The notes: generated by a model from the sequence alone, not told the origin. A stretch of DNA of 64,000 nucleotides from Parapristionchus giblindavisi (GCA_943737045.1 CALSFV010000652.1:682001-746000); one strand, 5' to 3'; counted from the first letter of the stretch, positions 26,401-41,121 are shown. Translations and numbers: made by a program.

Positions 26401-27632
26401 TAAATTGGCAATGATACTCAGCGAGTGATATACTATGTGAAAGAGGAAAAAATTCTGAATGAGACACACTTCAGGCCATGTCGATCTGTAATATTTTACT
26501 GCTGCTATAATGATCGAAGTACAAAAGTAGCTTTTACTCTGATATGATCAAGATAACTTGACAAATTTGAAAATGAATATGAAACCTATCGTGTCATATA
26601 CCAAATGAAAGAGCGAAAAATTCTGAATAAGATAAACTATTTCAAAGTGGTCAGTACGGCCAATATGTAAATTTATCTTTCAGTACTCTCTGTTTTTGGT
26701 ACAAAACAGTTCGTTACAAGTCAAATTGGCAATGATACTCAGCGAGTGATATACTATGTGAAAGAGGAAAAAATTCTGAATGAGACACACTTCAGGCCAT
26801 GTCGATCTGTAATATTTTACTGCTGCTATAATGATCGAAGTACAAAAGTAGCTTTTACTCTGATATGATCAAGATAACTTGACAAATTTGAAAATGAATA
26901 TGAAACCTATCGTGTCATATACCAAATGAAAGAGCGAAAAATTCTGAATAAGATAAACTATTTCAAAGTGGTCAGTACGGCGAATATGTAAATTTATCTT
27001 TCAGTACTCTCTGTTTTTGGTACAAAACAGTTCGTTACAAGTCAAATTGGCAATGATACTCAGCGAGTGATATACTATGTGAAAGAGGAAAAAATTCTGA
27101 ATGAGACACACTTCAGGCCATGTCGATCTGTAATATTTTACTGCTGCTATAATGATCGAAGTACAAAAGTAGCTTTTACTCTGATATGATCATGATAACT
27201 TGACAAATTTGAAAATGAATATGAAACCTATCGTGTCATATACCAAATGAAAGAGCGAAAAATTCTGAATAAGATAAACTATTTCAAAGTGGTCAGTACG
27301 GCCAATATGTAAATTTATCTTTCGGTACTCTCTGTTTTTGGTACAAAACAGTTCGTTACAAGTCAAATTGTCAATGACACTCAGCAAGTGATATAGTATG
27401 TGAAAGAGGAAAAAATTCTGAATGAGACACACTTCAGGTCATGTCGATCTGTAATATTTTACTGCTGCTATAATGATCGAAGTACAAAAGTAGCTTTTAC
27501 TCTGATATGATCAAGATAACTTGAGAAATTTGAAAATGAATATGAAACCTATCGTGTCATATACCAAATGAAAGAGCGAAAAATTCTGAATAAGATGAAC
27601 TATTTCAAAGTGGCAAGTACGGCCAATATGTA
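23460..27632. repeat. Segment E1: type A, trimers x2+, then TTGACAAATT copies
   Basis: Begins with type A (23460) and a B copy (23781). Then come 963-bp trimers (type C with GTCAATGAAAC and AAGGTGAAC; CAGGCCATG; GTTCTTTACAAG) at 24102-25064 and 25065-26027, with a third started at 26028 and 26349. Three junctions then read CTTGACAAATTTG for CTTGAGAAATTTG (26559, 26880 and 27201 areas), and a type A copy closes at 27312. The series recurs at 49151-52360 with one fewer trimer and begins again at 62322. ACAAGTTAAATTGG near 26396 marks the last CAGGCCATG copy in both complete versions. Confidence 0.9.
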
Positions 27633-28274
27633 AATTTATCTTTCAGTACTCTCTGTTTTTGGTACAAAACAGTTCGTTACAAGTCAAATTGGCAATGATA
27701 CTCAGCGAGTGATATACTATGTGAAAGAGGAAAAAATTCTGAATGAGACACACTTCAGGCCATGTCGATCTGTAATATTTTACTGCTGCTATAATGATCG
27801 AAGTACAAAAGTAGCTTTTACTCTGATATGATCAAGATAACTTGAGAAATTTGAAAATGAATATGAAACCTATCGTGTCATATACCAAATGAAAGAGCGA
27901 AAAATTCTGAATAAGATGAACTATTTCAAAGTGGCAAGTACGGCCAATATGTAAATTTATCTTTCAGTACTCTCTGTTTTTGGTACAAAACAGTTCGTTA
28001 CAAGTCAAATTGGCAATGATACTCAGCGAGTGATATACTATGTGAAAGAGGAAAAAATTCTGAATGAGACACACTTCAGGCCATGTCGATCTGTAATATT
28101 TTACTGCTGCTATAATGATCGAAGTACAAAAGTAGCTTTTACTCTGATATGATCAAGATAACTTGAGAAATTTGAAAATGAAAATGAAACCTATCGTGCC
28201 ATATACCAAATGAAAGAGCGAAAAATTCTGAATAAAATAAACTATTTCAAAGTGGTCACTACGGCCAATATGTA
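27633..28274. repeat. Two CAGGCCATG monomers
   Basis: Two B copies (27633 and 27954) have CAGGCCATG. The first ends with GAATATG, AAGATGAAC and GTGGCAAGTAC, as does the type A copy before it; the second ends with CGTGCCATATACC and AATAAAATAAAC. The GTGGCAAGTAC ending also occurs at 17640-17670, 52320-52350 and 52970-53000, always leading into a B monomer. Confidence 0.8.
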
Positions 28275-30842
28275 AATTTATCTTTCAGTACTCTCTGTTT
28301 TTGGTACAAAACAGTTCGTTACAAGTCAAATTGGCAATGATACTCAGCGAGTGATATACTATGTGAAAGAGGAAAAAATTCTGAATGAGACACACTTCAG
28401 TTCATGTCGATCTGTAATATTTTACTGCTGCTATAATGATCGAAGTACAAAAGTAGCTTTTACTCTGATATGATCAAGATAACTTGAGAAATTTGAAAAT
28501 GAAAATGAAACCTATCGTGTCATATACCAAATGAAAGAGCGAAAAATTCTGAATAAGATAAACTATTTCAAAGTGGTCACTACGGCCAATATGTAAATTT
28601 ATCTTTCAGTACTCTCTGTTTTTGGTACAAAACAGTTCTTTACAAGTCAAATTGGCAATGATACTCAGCGAGTGATATACTATGTGAAAGAGGAAAAAAT
28701 TCTGAATGAGACACACTTCAGGTCATGTCAATCTGTAATATTTTACTGCTGCTATAATGATCGAAGTACAAAAGTAGCTTTTACTCTGATATGATCAAGA
28801 TAACTTGAGAAATTTGAAAATGAAAATGAAACCTATCGTGTCATATACCAAATGAAAGAGCGAAAAATTCTGAATGAGATGAACTATTTCAAAGTGGTCA
28901 GTACGGCCAATATGTAAATTTATCTTTCAGTACTCTCTGTTTCTGGTACAAAACAGTTCGTTACAACTCAAATTGTCAATGATACTCAGCGAGTGATATA
29001 CTATGTGAAAGAGGAAAAAATTCTGAATGAGACACACTTCAGGTCATGTCGATCTGTAATATTTTACTGCTGCTATAATGATCGAAGTACAAAAGTAGCT
29101 TTTACTCTGATATGATCAAGATAACTTGAGAAATTTGAAAATGAATATGAAACCTATCGTGCCATATACCAAATGAAAGAGCGAAATATTCTGAATAAGA
29201 TAAACTATTTCAAAGTGGTCACTACGGCCAATATGTAAATTTATCTTTCAGTACTCTCTGTTATTGGTACAAAACAGTTCGTTACAAGTCAAATTGGCAA
29301 TGATACTCAGCGAGTGATATACTATGTGAAAGAGGAAAAAATTCTGAATGAGACACACTTCAGTTCATGTCGATCTGTAATATTTTACTGCTGCTATAAT
29401 GATCGAAGTACAAAAGTAGCTTTTACTCTGATATGATCAAGATAACTTGAGAAATTTGAAAATGAAAATGAAACCTATCGTGTCATATACCAAATGAAAG
29501 AGCGAAAAATTCTGAATAAGATAAACTATTTCAAAGTGGTCACTACGGCCAATATGTAAATTTATCTTTCAGTACTCTCTGTTTTTGGTACAAAACAGTT
29601 CTTTACAAGTCAAATTGGCAATGATACTCAGCGAGTGATATACTATGTGAAAGAGGAAAAAATTCTGAATGAGACACACTTCAGGTCATGTCAATCTGTA
29701 ATATTTTACTGCTGCTATAATGATCGAAGTACAAAAGTAGCTTTTACTCTGATATGATCAAGATAACTTGAGAAATTTGAAAATGAAAATGAAACCTATC
29801 GTGTCATATACCAAATGAAAGAGCGAAAAATTCTGAATGAGATGAACTATTTCAAAGTGGTCAGTACGGCCAATATGTAAATTTATCTTTCAGTACTCTC
29901 TGTTTCTGGTACAAAACAGTTCGTTACAACTCAAATTGTCAATGATACTCAGCGAGTGATATACTATGTGAAAGAGGAAAAAATTCTGAATGAGACACAC
30001 TTCAGGTCATGTCGATCTGTAATATTTTACTGCTGCTATAATGATCGAAGTACAAAAGTAGCTTTTACTCTGATATGATCAAGATAACTTGAGAAATTTG
30101 AAAATGAATATGAAACCTATCGTGCCATATACCAAATGAAAGAGCGAAATATTCTGAATAAGATAAACTATTTCAAAGTGGTCACTACGGCCAATATGTA
30201 AATTTATCTTTCAGTACTCTCTGTTATTGGTACAAAACAGTTCGTTACAAGTCAAATTGGCAATGATACTCAGCGAGTGATATACTATGTGAAAGAGGAA
30301 AAAATTCTGAATGAGACACACTTCAGTTCATGTCGATCTGTAATATTTTACTGCTGCTATAATGATCGAAGTACAAAAGTAGCTTTTACTCTGATATGAT
30401 CAAGATAACTTGAGAAATTTGAAAATGAAAATGAAACCTATCGTGTCATATACCAAATGAAAGAGCGAAAAATTCTGAATAAGATAAACTATTTCAAAGT
30501 GGTCACTACGGCCAATATGTAAATTTATCTTTCAGTACTCTCTGTTTTTGGTACAAAACAGTTCTTTACAACTCAAATTGTCAATGATACTCAGCGAGTG
30601 ATATACTATGTGAAAGAGGAAAAAATTCTGAATGAGACACACTTCAGGTCATGTCGATCTGTAATATTTTACTGCTGCTATAATGATCGAAGTACAAAAG
30701 TAACTTCTACTCTGATATGATCAAGATAACTTGAGAAATGTGAAAATGAAAATGAAACCTATCGTGTCATATACCAAATGAAAGAGCGAAAAATTCTGAA
30801 TGAGATGAACTATTTCAAAGTGGTCAGTACGGCCAATATGTA
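28275..30842. repeat. 963-bp trimer HOR of CAGTTCATG / GTTCTTTAC / ACAACTC monomers
   Basis: Units 28275-29237 and 29238-30200, with a third begun at 30201 and 30522. Order: a copy with CAGTTCATG; one with GTTCTTTACAAG, CAATCTG and AATGAGATGAAC; one with TTTCTGG, ACAACTCAAATTGTC and, late, CGAAATATTCTG. From the second unit the first monomer carries GTTATTGG. The last copy (30522) fuses the GTTCTTTAC and ACAACTC features and has the rare GTAACTTCTACTC, so it looks like a deletion hybrid. The same hybrid occurs at 53324. Confidence 0.88.
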
Positions 30843-33800
30843 AATTTATCTTTCAGTACTCTCTGTTTCTGGTACAAAACAGTTCGTTACAAGTCAAATT
30901 GTCAATGACACTCAGCAAGTGATATAGTATGTGAAAGAGGAAAAAATTCTGAATGAGACACACTTCAGGTCATGTCGATCTGTAATATTTTACTGCTGCT
31001 ATAATGATCGAAGTACAAAAGTAGCTTTTACTCTGATATGATAAAGATAACTTGAGAAATTTGAAAATGAAAATGAAACCTATCGTGTCATATACCAAAT
31101 GAAAGAGCGAAAAATTCTGAATAAGATGAACTATTTCAAAGTGGTAAGTACGGCCAATATGTAAATTTATCTTTCAGTACTCTCCGTTTTTGGTACAAAA
31201 CAGTTCGTTACAAGTCAAATTGGCAATGATACTCAGCGAGTGATATACTATGTGAAAGAGGAAAAAATTCTGAATGAGACACACTTCAGGTCATATCAAT
31301 CTGTAATATTTTACTGCTGCTATAATGATCGAAGTACAAAAGTAGCTTTTACTCTGATATGATCAAGATAACTTGAGAAATTTGAAAATGAATATGAAAC
31401 CTATCGTGTCATATACCAAATGAAAGAGCGAAAAATTCTGAATAAGATGAACTATTTCAAAGTGGTAAGTACGGCCAATATGTAAATTTATCTTTCAGTA
31501 CTCTCTGTTTTTGGTACAAAACAGTTCGTTACAAGTCAAATTGGCAATGATACTCAGCGAGTGATATACTATGTGAAAGAGGAAAAAATTCTGAATGAGA
31601 CACACTTCAGGTCATGTCAATCTGTAATATTTTACTGCTGCTATAATGATCGAAGTACAAAAGTAGCTTTTACTCTGATATGATCAAGATAACTTGAGAA
31701 ATTTGAAAATGAATATGAAACCTATCGTGTCATATACCAAATGAAAGAGCGAAAAATTCTGAATAAGATGAACTATTTCAAAGTGGTAAGTACGGCCAAT
31801 ATGTAAATTTATCTTTCAGTACTCTCCGTTTTTGGTACAAAACAGTTCGTTACAAGTCAAATTGGCAATGATACTCAGCGAGTGATATACTATGTGAAAG
31901 AGGAAAAAATTCTGAATGAGACACACTTCAGGTCATATCAATCTGTAATATTTTACTGCTGCTATAATGATCGAAGTACAAAAGTAGCTTTTACTCTGAT
32001 ATGATCAAGATAACTTGAGAAATTTGAAAATGAATATGAAACCTATCGTGTCATATACCAAATGAAAGAGCGAAAAATTCTGAATAAGATGAACTATTTC
32101 AAAGTGGTAAGTACGGCCAATATGTAAATTTATCTTTCAGTACTCTCTGTTTTTGGTACAAAACAGTTCGTTACAAGTCAAATTGGCAATGATACTCAGC
32201 GAGTGATATACTATGTGAAAGAGGAAAAAATTCTGAATGAGACACACTTCAGGTCATGTCAATCTGTAATATTTTACTGCTGCTATAATGATCGAAGTAC
32301 AAAAGTAGCTTTTACTCTGATATGATCAAGATAACTTGAGAAATTTGAAAATGAAAATGAAACCTATCGTGTCATATACCAAATGAAAGAGCGAAAAATT
32401 CTGAATAAGATGAACTATTTCAAAGTGGTAAGTACGGCCAATATGTAAATTTATCTTTCAGTACTCTCTGTTTTCGGTACAAAACAGTTCGTTACAAGTC
32501 AAATTGGCAATGATACTTATCGAGTGATATACTATGTGAAAGAGGAAAAAATTCTGAATGACGCACACTTCAGGTCATGTCGATCTGTAATATTTTACTG
32601 CTGCTATAATGATCGAAGTACAAAAGTAGCTTTTACTCTGATATGATCAAGATAACTTGAGAAATGTGAAAATGAAAATGAAACCTATCGTGTCATATAC
32701 CAAATGAAAGAGCGAAAAATTCTGAATAAGATAAACTATTTCAAAGTGGTCACTACGGCCAATATGTAAATTTATCTTTCAGTACTCTCTGTTTTTGGTA
32801 CAAAACAGTTCGTTACAAGTCAAATTGTAAATGACACTCAGCAAGTGATATAGTATGTGAAAGAGGAAAAAATTCTGAATGAGACACACTTCAGGTCATG
32901 TCGATCTATAATATTTTACTGCTGCTATAATGATCGAAGTACAAAAGTAGCTTTTACTCTGATATGATCAAGATAACTTGAGAAATGTGAAAATGAAAAT
33001 GAAACCAATCGTGTCATATACCAAATGAAAGAGCGAAAAATTCTGAATAAGATAAACTATTTCAAAGTGGTCACTACGGCCAATATGTAAATTTATCTTT
33101 CAGTACTCTCTGTTTTTGGTACAAAACAGTTCGTTACAAGTCAAATTGGCAATGATACTCAGCGAGTGATATACTATGTGAAAGAGGAAAAAATTCTGAA
33201 TGAGACACGCTTCAGGTCATGTCGATCTGTAATATTTTACTGCTGCTATAATGATCGAAGTACAAAAGTAGCTTTTACTCTGATATGATCAAGATAACTT
33301 GAGAAATGTGAAAATGAAAATGAAACCTATCGTGTCATATACCAAATGAAAGAGCGAAAAATTCTGAATAAGATAAACTATTTCAAAGTGGTCACTACGG
33401 CCAATATGTAAATTTATCTTTCAGTACTCTCTGTTTTTGGTACAAAACAGTTCGTTAAAAGTCAAATTGGCAATGATACTCAGCGAGTGATATACTATGT
33501 GAAAGAGAAAAAAATTCTGAATGAGACACACTTCAGGTCATGTCAATCTGTAATATTTTACTGCTGCTATAATGATCGAAGTACAAAAGTAGCTTTTACT
33601 CTGATATGATCAAGATAACTTGAGAAATGTGAAAATGAAAATGAAACCTATCGTGTCATATACCAAATGAAAGAGCGAAAAATTCTGAATAAGATAAACT
33701 ATTTCAATGTGGTCACTACGGCCAATATGTAAATTTATCTTTCGGTACTCTCTGTTTTTGGTACAAAACAGTTCGTTACAAGTCAAATTGGCAATGATAC

Positions 33801-36800
33801 TCAGCGAGTGATATACTATGTGAAAGAGGAAAAAATTCTGAATGAGACACGCTTCAGGTCATGTCGATCTGTAATATTTTACTGCTGCTATAATGATCGA
33901 AGTACAAAAGTAGCTTTTACTCTGATATGATCAAGATAACTTGAGAAATTTGAAAATGAAAATGAAACCTATCGTGTCATATACCAAATGAAAGAGCGAA
34001 AAATTCTGAATAAGATGAACTATTTTAAAGTGGTCAGTACGGCCAATATTTTTAAATTTATTTTTCAGTACTCTCTGTTTTTGGTACAAAACAGTTCGTT
34101 ACAAGTCAAATTGGCAATGATACTCAGCGAGTGATAAACTATGTGAAAGAGGAAAAAATTCTGAATGAGACACACTTCAGGTCATGTCAATCTGTAATAT
34201 TTTACTGCTGCTATAAAGATCGAAGTACAAAAGTAGCTTTTACTCTGATATGATCAAGATAACTTGAGAAATTTGAAAATGAAAATGAAACCTATCGTGT
34301 CATATACCAAATGAAAGAGCGAAAAATTCTGAATAAGATAAACTATTTCAATGTGGTCAGTACGGCCAATATGTAAATTTATCTTTCTGTACTCTCTGTT
34401 TTTGGTACAAAACAGTTCGTTACAAGTCAAATTGGCAATGATACTCAGCGAGTGATAAACTATGTGAAAGAGGAAAAAATTCTGAATGAGACACACTTCA
34501 GGTCATGTCAATCTGTAATATTTTACTGCTGCTATAAAGATCGAAGTACAAAAGTAGCTTTTACTCTGATATGATCAAGATAACTTGAGAAATTTGAAAA
34601 TGAAAATGAAACCTATCGTGTCATATACCAAATGAAAGAGCGAAAAATTCTGAATAAGATAAACTATTTCAATGTGGTCAGTACGGCCAATATGTAAATT
34701 TATCTTTCTGTACTCTCTGTTTTTGGTACAAAACAGTTCGTTACAAGTCAAATTGTAAATGACACTCAGCAAGTGATATAGTATGTGAAAGAGGAAAAAA
34801 TTCTGAATGAGACACACTTCAGGTCATGTCGATCTATAATATTTTACTGCTGCTATAATGATCGAAGTACAAAAGTAGCTTTTACTCTGATATGATCAAG
34901 ATAACTTGAGAAATGTGAAAATGAAAATGAAACCTATCGTGTCATATACCAAATGAAAGAGCGAAAATTTCTGAATAAGATAAACTATTTCAAAGTGGTC
35001 AGTACGGCCAATATGTAAATTTATCTTTCAGTACTCTCTGTTTCTGGTACAAAACAGTTCGTTACAAGTCAAATTGGCAATGATACTCAGCGAGTGATAT
35101 ACTATGTGAAAGAGGAAAAAATTCTGAATGAGACACACTTTAGGTCATGTCGATCTGTAATATTTTACTGCTGCTATAATGATCGAAGTACAAAAGTAGC
35201 TTTTACTCTGATATGATCAAGATAACTTGAGAAATGTGAAAATGAAAATGAAACCTATCGTGTCATATACCAAATGAAAGAGCGAAAAATTCTGAATAAG
35301 ATAAACTATTTCAATGTGGTCACTACGGCCAATATGTAAATTTATCTTTCGGTACTCTCTGTTTTTGGTACAAAACAGTTCGTTACAAGTCAAATTGTAA
35401 ATGACACTCAGCAAGTGATATAGTATGTGAAAGAGGAAAAAATTCTGAATGAGACACACTTCAGGTCATGTCGATCTATAATATTTTACTGCTGCTATAA
35501 TGATCGAAGTACAAAAGTAGCTTTTACTCTGATATGATCAAGATAACTTGAGAAATGTGAAAATGAAAATGAAACCTATCGTGTCATATACCAAATGAAA
35601 GAGCGAAAATTTCTGAATAAGATAAACTATTTCAAAGTGGTCAGTACGGCCAATATGTAAATTTATCTTTCAGTACTCTCTGTTTCTGGTACAAAACAGT
35701 TCGTTACAAGTCAAATTGGCAATGATACTCAGCGAGTGATATACTATGTGAAAGAGGAAAAAATTCTGAATGAGACACACTTTAGGTCATGTCGATCTGT
35801 AATATTTTACTGCTGCTATAATGATCGAAGTACAAAAGTAGCTTTTACTCTGATATGATCAAGATAACTTGAGAAATGTGAAAATGAAAATGAAACCTAT
35901 CGTGTCATATACCAAATGAAAGAGCGAAAAATTCTGAATAAGATAAACTATTTCAATGTGGTCACTACGGCCAATATGTAAATTTATCTTTCGGTACTCT
36001 CTGTTTTTGGTACAAAACAGTTCGTTACAAGTCAAATTGTAAATGACACTCAGCAAGTGATATAGTATGTGAAAGAGGAAAAAATTCTGAATGAGACACA
36101 CTTCAGGTCATGTCGATCTATAATATTTTACTGCTGCTATAATGATCGAAGTACAAAAGTAGCTTTTACTCTGATATGATCAAGATAACTTGAGAAATGT
36201 GAAAATGAAAATGAAACCTATCGTGTCATATACCAAATGAAAGAGCGAAAATTTCTGAATAAGATAAACTATTTCAAAGTGGTCAGTACGGCCAATATGT
36301 AAATTTATCTTTCAGTACTCTCTGTTTCTGGTACAAAACAGTTCGTTACAAGTCAAATTGTAAATGACACTCAGCAAGTGATATAGTATGTGAAAGAGGA
36401 AAAAATTCTGAATGAGACACACTTCAGGTCATGTCGATCTATAATATTTTACTGCTGCTATAATGATCGAAGTACAAAAGTAGCTTTTACTCTGATATGA
36501 TCAAGATAACTTGAGAAATGTGAAAATGAAAATGAAACCTATCGTGTCATATACCAAATGAAAGAGCGAAAATTTCTGAATAAGATAAACTATTTCAAAG
36601 TGGTCAGTACGGCCAATATGTAAATTTATCTTTCAGTACTCTCTGTTTCTGGTACAAAACAGTTCGTTACAAGTCAAATTGGCAATGATACTCAGCGAGT
36701 GATATACTATGTGAAAGAGGAAAAAATTCTGAATGAGACACACTTTAGGTCATGTCGATCTGTAATATTTTACTGCTGCTATAATGATCGAAGTACAAAA

Positions 36801-37585
36801 GTAGCTTTTACTCTGATATGATCAAGATAACTTGAGAAATGTGAAAATGAAAATGAAACCTATCGTGTCATATACCAAATGAAAGAGCGAAAAATTCTGA
36901 ATAAGATAAACTATTTCAAAGTGGTCACTACGGCCAATATGTAAATTTATCTTTCAGTACTCTCTGTTTTTGGTACAAAACAGTTCGTTACAAGTCAAAT
37001 TGGCAATGATACTCAGCGAGTGATATACTATGTGAAAGAGAAAAAAATTCTGAATGAGACACACTTCAGGTCATGTCAATCTGTAATATTTTACTGCTGC
37101 TATAATGATCGAAGTACAAAAGTAGCTTTTACTCTGATATGATCAAGATAACTTGAGAAATGTGAAAATGAAAATGAAACCTATCGTGTCATATACCAAA
37201 TGAAAGAGCGAAAAATTCTGAATAAGATAAACTATTTCAATGTGGTCAGTACGGCCAATATGTAAATTTATCTTTCGGTACTCTCTGTTTTTGGTACAAA
37301 ACAGTTCGTTACAAGTCAAATTGTCAATGACACTCAGCAAGTGATATAGTATGTGAAAGAGGAAAAAATTCTGAATGAGACACACTTCAGGTCATGTCGA
37401 TCTGTAATATTTTACTGCTGCTATAATGATCGAAGTACAAAAGTAGCTTTTACTCTGATATGATCAAGATAACTTGAGAAATTTGAAAATGAAAATGAAA
37501 CCTATCGTGCCATATACCAAATGAAAGAGCGAAAAATTCTGAATAAGATAAACTATTTCAAAGTGGTCAGTACGGCCAATATGTA
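30843..37585. repeat. Segment D2, expanded second copy of D1 (21 monomers)
   Basis: Repeats the D1 order of rare variants with two insertions. The CTCCGTTTTT/GAATATG dimer is present twice (31164-31805 and 31806-32447; the diagnostic C at 31185 and 31827). The A'/B section has three additional monomers (within 35981-36943). The opening monomer (30843) has TTTCTGG and CAGTAC where D1 has GGTAC, so the left boundary is itself a junction. A private ACCAATCG lies near 33005. Everything else I compared follows D1 closely. Confidence 0.9.
36302..36622. repeat. Hybrid B/A' monomer in D2
   Basis: The first 35 or so bases have B features (CAGTAC, TTTCTGG); the rest is A' (GTAAATGACACTCAGCAAG, TATAG, CTATAAT). 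Its neighbours are a pure A' copy (35981) and a pure B copy (36623). The simplest reading is an in-register crossover or conversion between adjacent copies with the switch between unit positions of about 28 and 58. D1 has no counterpart. Confidence 0.85.
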
Positions 37586-39835
37586 AATTTATCTTTCAGT
37601 ACTCTCTGTTTCTGGTACAAAACAGTTCGTTACAAGTCAAATTGTCAATGAAACTCAGCGAGTGATATACTATGTGAAAGAGGAAAAAATTCTGAATGAG
37701 ACACACTTCAGGTCATGTCGATCTGTAATATTTTACTGCTGCTATAATGATCGAAGTACAAAAGTAGCTTTTACTCTGATATGATCAAGGTAACTTGAGA
37801 AATTTGAAAATGAATATGAAACCTATCGTGTCATATACCAAATGAAAGAGCGAAAAATTCTGAATAAGGTGAACTATTTCAAAGTGGTCACTACGGCCAA
37901 TATGTAAATTTATCTTTCAGTACTCTCTGTTTTTGGTACAAAACAGTTCGTTACAAGTCAAATTGGCAATGATACTCAGCGAGTGATATACTATGTGAAA
38001 GAGGAAAAAAATTCTGAATGAGACACACTTCAGGCCATGTCGATCTGTAATATTTTACTGCTGCTATAATGATCGAAGTACAAAAGTAGCTTTTACTCTG
38101 ATATGATCAAGATAACTTGAGAAATTTGAAAATGAAAATGAAACCTATCGTGCCATATACCAAATGAAAGAGCGAAAAATTCTGAATAAGATAAACTATT
38201 TCAAAGTGGTCACTACGGCCAATATGTAAATTTATCTTTCAGTACTCTCTGTTTCTGGTACAAAACAGTTCGTTACAAGTCAAATTGGCAATGATACTCA
38301 GCGAGTGATATACTATGTGAAAGAGGAAAAAATTCTGAATGAGACACACTTTAGGTCATGTCAATCTGTAATATTTTACTGCTGCTATAATGATCGAAGT
38401 ACAAAAGTAGCTTTTACTCTGATATGATCAAGATAACTTGAGAAATTTGAAAATGAAAATGAAACCTATCGTGTCATATACCAAATGAAAGAGCGAAAAA
38501 TGCTGAATGAGATGGACTATTTCAAAGTGGTCAGTACGGCCAATATTTTTAAATTTATCTTTCAGTACTCTCTGTTTTTGGTACAAAACAGTTCGTTACA
38601 AGTCAAATTGGCAATGATACTCAGCGAGTGATATACTATGTGAAAGAGGAAAAAATTCTGAATGAGACACACTTCAGGTCATGTCAATCTGTAATATTTT
38701 ACTGCTGCTATAATGATCGAAGTACAAAAGTAGCTTTTACTCTGATATGATCAAGATAACTTGAGAAATGTGAAAATGAAAATGAAACCTATCGTGTCAT
38801 ATACCAAATGAAAGAGCGAAAAATTCTGAATAAAATAAACTATTTCAAAGTGGTCACTACGGCCAATATGTAAATTTATCTTTCAGTACTCTCTGTTTTT
38901 GGTACAAAACAGTTCGTTACAAGTCAAATTGGCAATGATACTCAGCGAGTGATATACTATGTGAAAGAGAAAAAAATTCTGAATGAGACACACTTCAGGT
39001 CATGTCAATCTGTAATATTTTACTGCTGCTATAATGATCGAAGTACAAAAGTAGCTTATACTCTGATATGATCAAGATAACTTGAGAAATGTGAAAATGA
39101 AAATGAAACCTATCGTGTCATATACCAAATGAAAGAGCGAAAAATTCTGAATAAGATAAACTATTTCAAAGTGGTCACTACGGCCAATATGTAAATTTAT
39201 CTTTCAGTACTCTCTGTTTTTGGTACAAAACAGTTCGTTACAAGTCAAATTGGCAATGATACTCAGCGAGTGATATACTATGTGAAAGAGAAAAAAATTC
39301 TGAATGAGACACACTTCAGGTCATGTCAATCTGTAATATTTTACTGCTGCTATAATGATCGAAGTACAAAAGTAGCTTTTACTCTGATATGATCAAGATA
39401 ACTTGAGAAATGTGAAAATGAAAATGAAACCTATCGTGTCATATACCAAATGAAAGAGCGAAAAATTCTGAATAAGATAAACTATTTCAATGTGGTCAGT
39501 ACGGCCAATATGTAAATTTATCTTTCGGTACTCTCTGTTTTTGGTACAAAACAGTTCGTTACAAGTCAAATTGTCAATGACACTCAGCAAGTGATATAGT
39601 ATGTGAAAGAGGAAAAAATTCTGAATGAGACACACTTCAGGTCATGTCGATCTGTAATATTTTACTGCTGCTATAATGATCGAAGTACAAAAGTAGCTTT
39701 TACTCTGATATGATCAAGATAACTTGAGAAATGTGAAAATGAAAATGAAACCTATCGTGTCATATACCAAATGAAAGAGCGAAAAATTCTGAATAAGATA
39801 AACTATTTCAATGTGGTCAGTACGGCCAATATGTA
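37586..39835. repeat. Link region from D2 to the tetramer series
   Basis: Seven monomers: type C (37586), CAGGCCATG (37907, 322 bp because an A-run has one extra A near 38010), a 323-bp copy (38229), a B copy (38552), two AGAGAAAAAAATTC copies (38873, with GCTTATACTC near 39055, and 39194) and a type A copy (39515) directly followed by another type A. The joining of half a hexamer to a tetramer is also seen at 61036-62321. Confidence 0.85.
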
Positions 39836-41121
39836 AATTTATCTTTCGGTACTCTCTGTTTTTGGTACAAAACAGTTCGTTACAAGTCAAATTGTCAATG
39901 ACACTCAGCAAGTGATATAGTATGTGAAAGAGGAAAAAATTCTGAATGAGACACACTTCAGGTCATGTCGATCTGTAATATTTTACTGCTGCTATAATGA
40001 TCGAAGTACAAAAGTAGCTTTTACTCTGATATGATCAAGATAACTTGAGAAATTTGAAAATGAAAATGAAACCTATCGTGCCATATACCAAATGAAAGAG
40101 CGAAAAATTCTGAATAAGATAAACTATTTCAAAGTGGTCACTACGGCCAATATGTAAATTTATCTTTCAGTACTCTCTGTTTCTGGTACAAAACAGTTCG
40201 TTACAAGTCAAATTGGCAATGATACTCAGCGAGTGATATACTATGTGAAAGAGGAAAAAATTCTGAATGAGACACACTTTAGGTCATGTCAATCTGTAAT
40301 ATTTTACTGCTGCTATAATGATCGAAGTACAAAAGTAGCTTTTACTCTGATATGATCAAGATAACTTGAGAAATTTGAAAATGAAAATGAAACCTATCGT
40401 GTCATATACCAAATGAAAGAGCGAAAAATGCTGAATGAGATGGACTATTTCAAAGTGGTCAGTACGGCCAATATTTTTAAATTTATCTTTCAGTACTCTC
40501 TGTTTTTGGTACAAAACAGTTCGTTACAAGTCAAATTGGCAATGATACTCAGCGAGTGATATACTATGTGAAAGAGGAAAAAATTCTGAATGAGACACAC
40601 TTCAGGTCATGTCAATCTGTAATATTTTACTGCTGCTATAATGATCGAAGTACAAAAGTAGCTTTTACTCTGATATGATCAAGATAACTTGAGAAATGTG
40701 AAAATGAAAATGAAACCTATCGTGTCATATACCAAATGAAAGAGCGAAAATTTCTGAATAAAATAAACTATTTCAAAGTGGTCACTACGGCCAATATGTA
40801 AATTTATCTTTCAGTACTCTCTGTTTTTGGTACAAAACAGTTCGTTACAAGTCAAATTGGCAATGATACTCAGCGAGTGATATACTATGTGAAAGAGAAA
40901 AAAATTCTGAATGAGACACACTTCAGGTCATGTCAATCTGTAATATTTTACTGCTGCTATAATGATCGAAGTACAAAAGTAGCTTTTACTCTGATATGAT
41001 CAAGATAACTTGAGAAATGTGAAAATGAAAATGAAACCTATCGTGTCATATACCAAATGAAAGAGCGAAAAATTCTGAATAAGATAAACTATTTCAATGT
41101 GGTCAGTACGGCCAATATGTA
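39836..41121. repeat. 1286-bp tetramer HOR unit
   Basis: Type A, 323-bp copy (40157-40479), B copy, and AGAGAAAAAAATTC copy. It is the sub-type with AATAAAATAAAC in the third monomer, as in 22174-23459. It differs from that unit by AAAATTTCTG near 40748. Confidence 0.9.
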
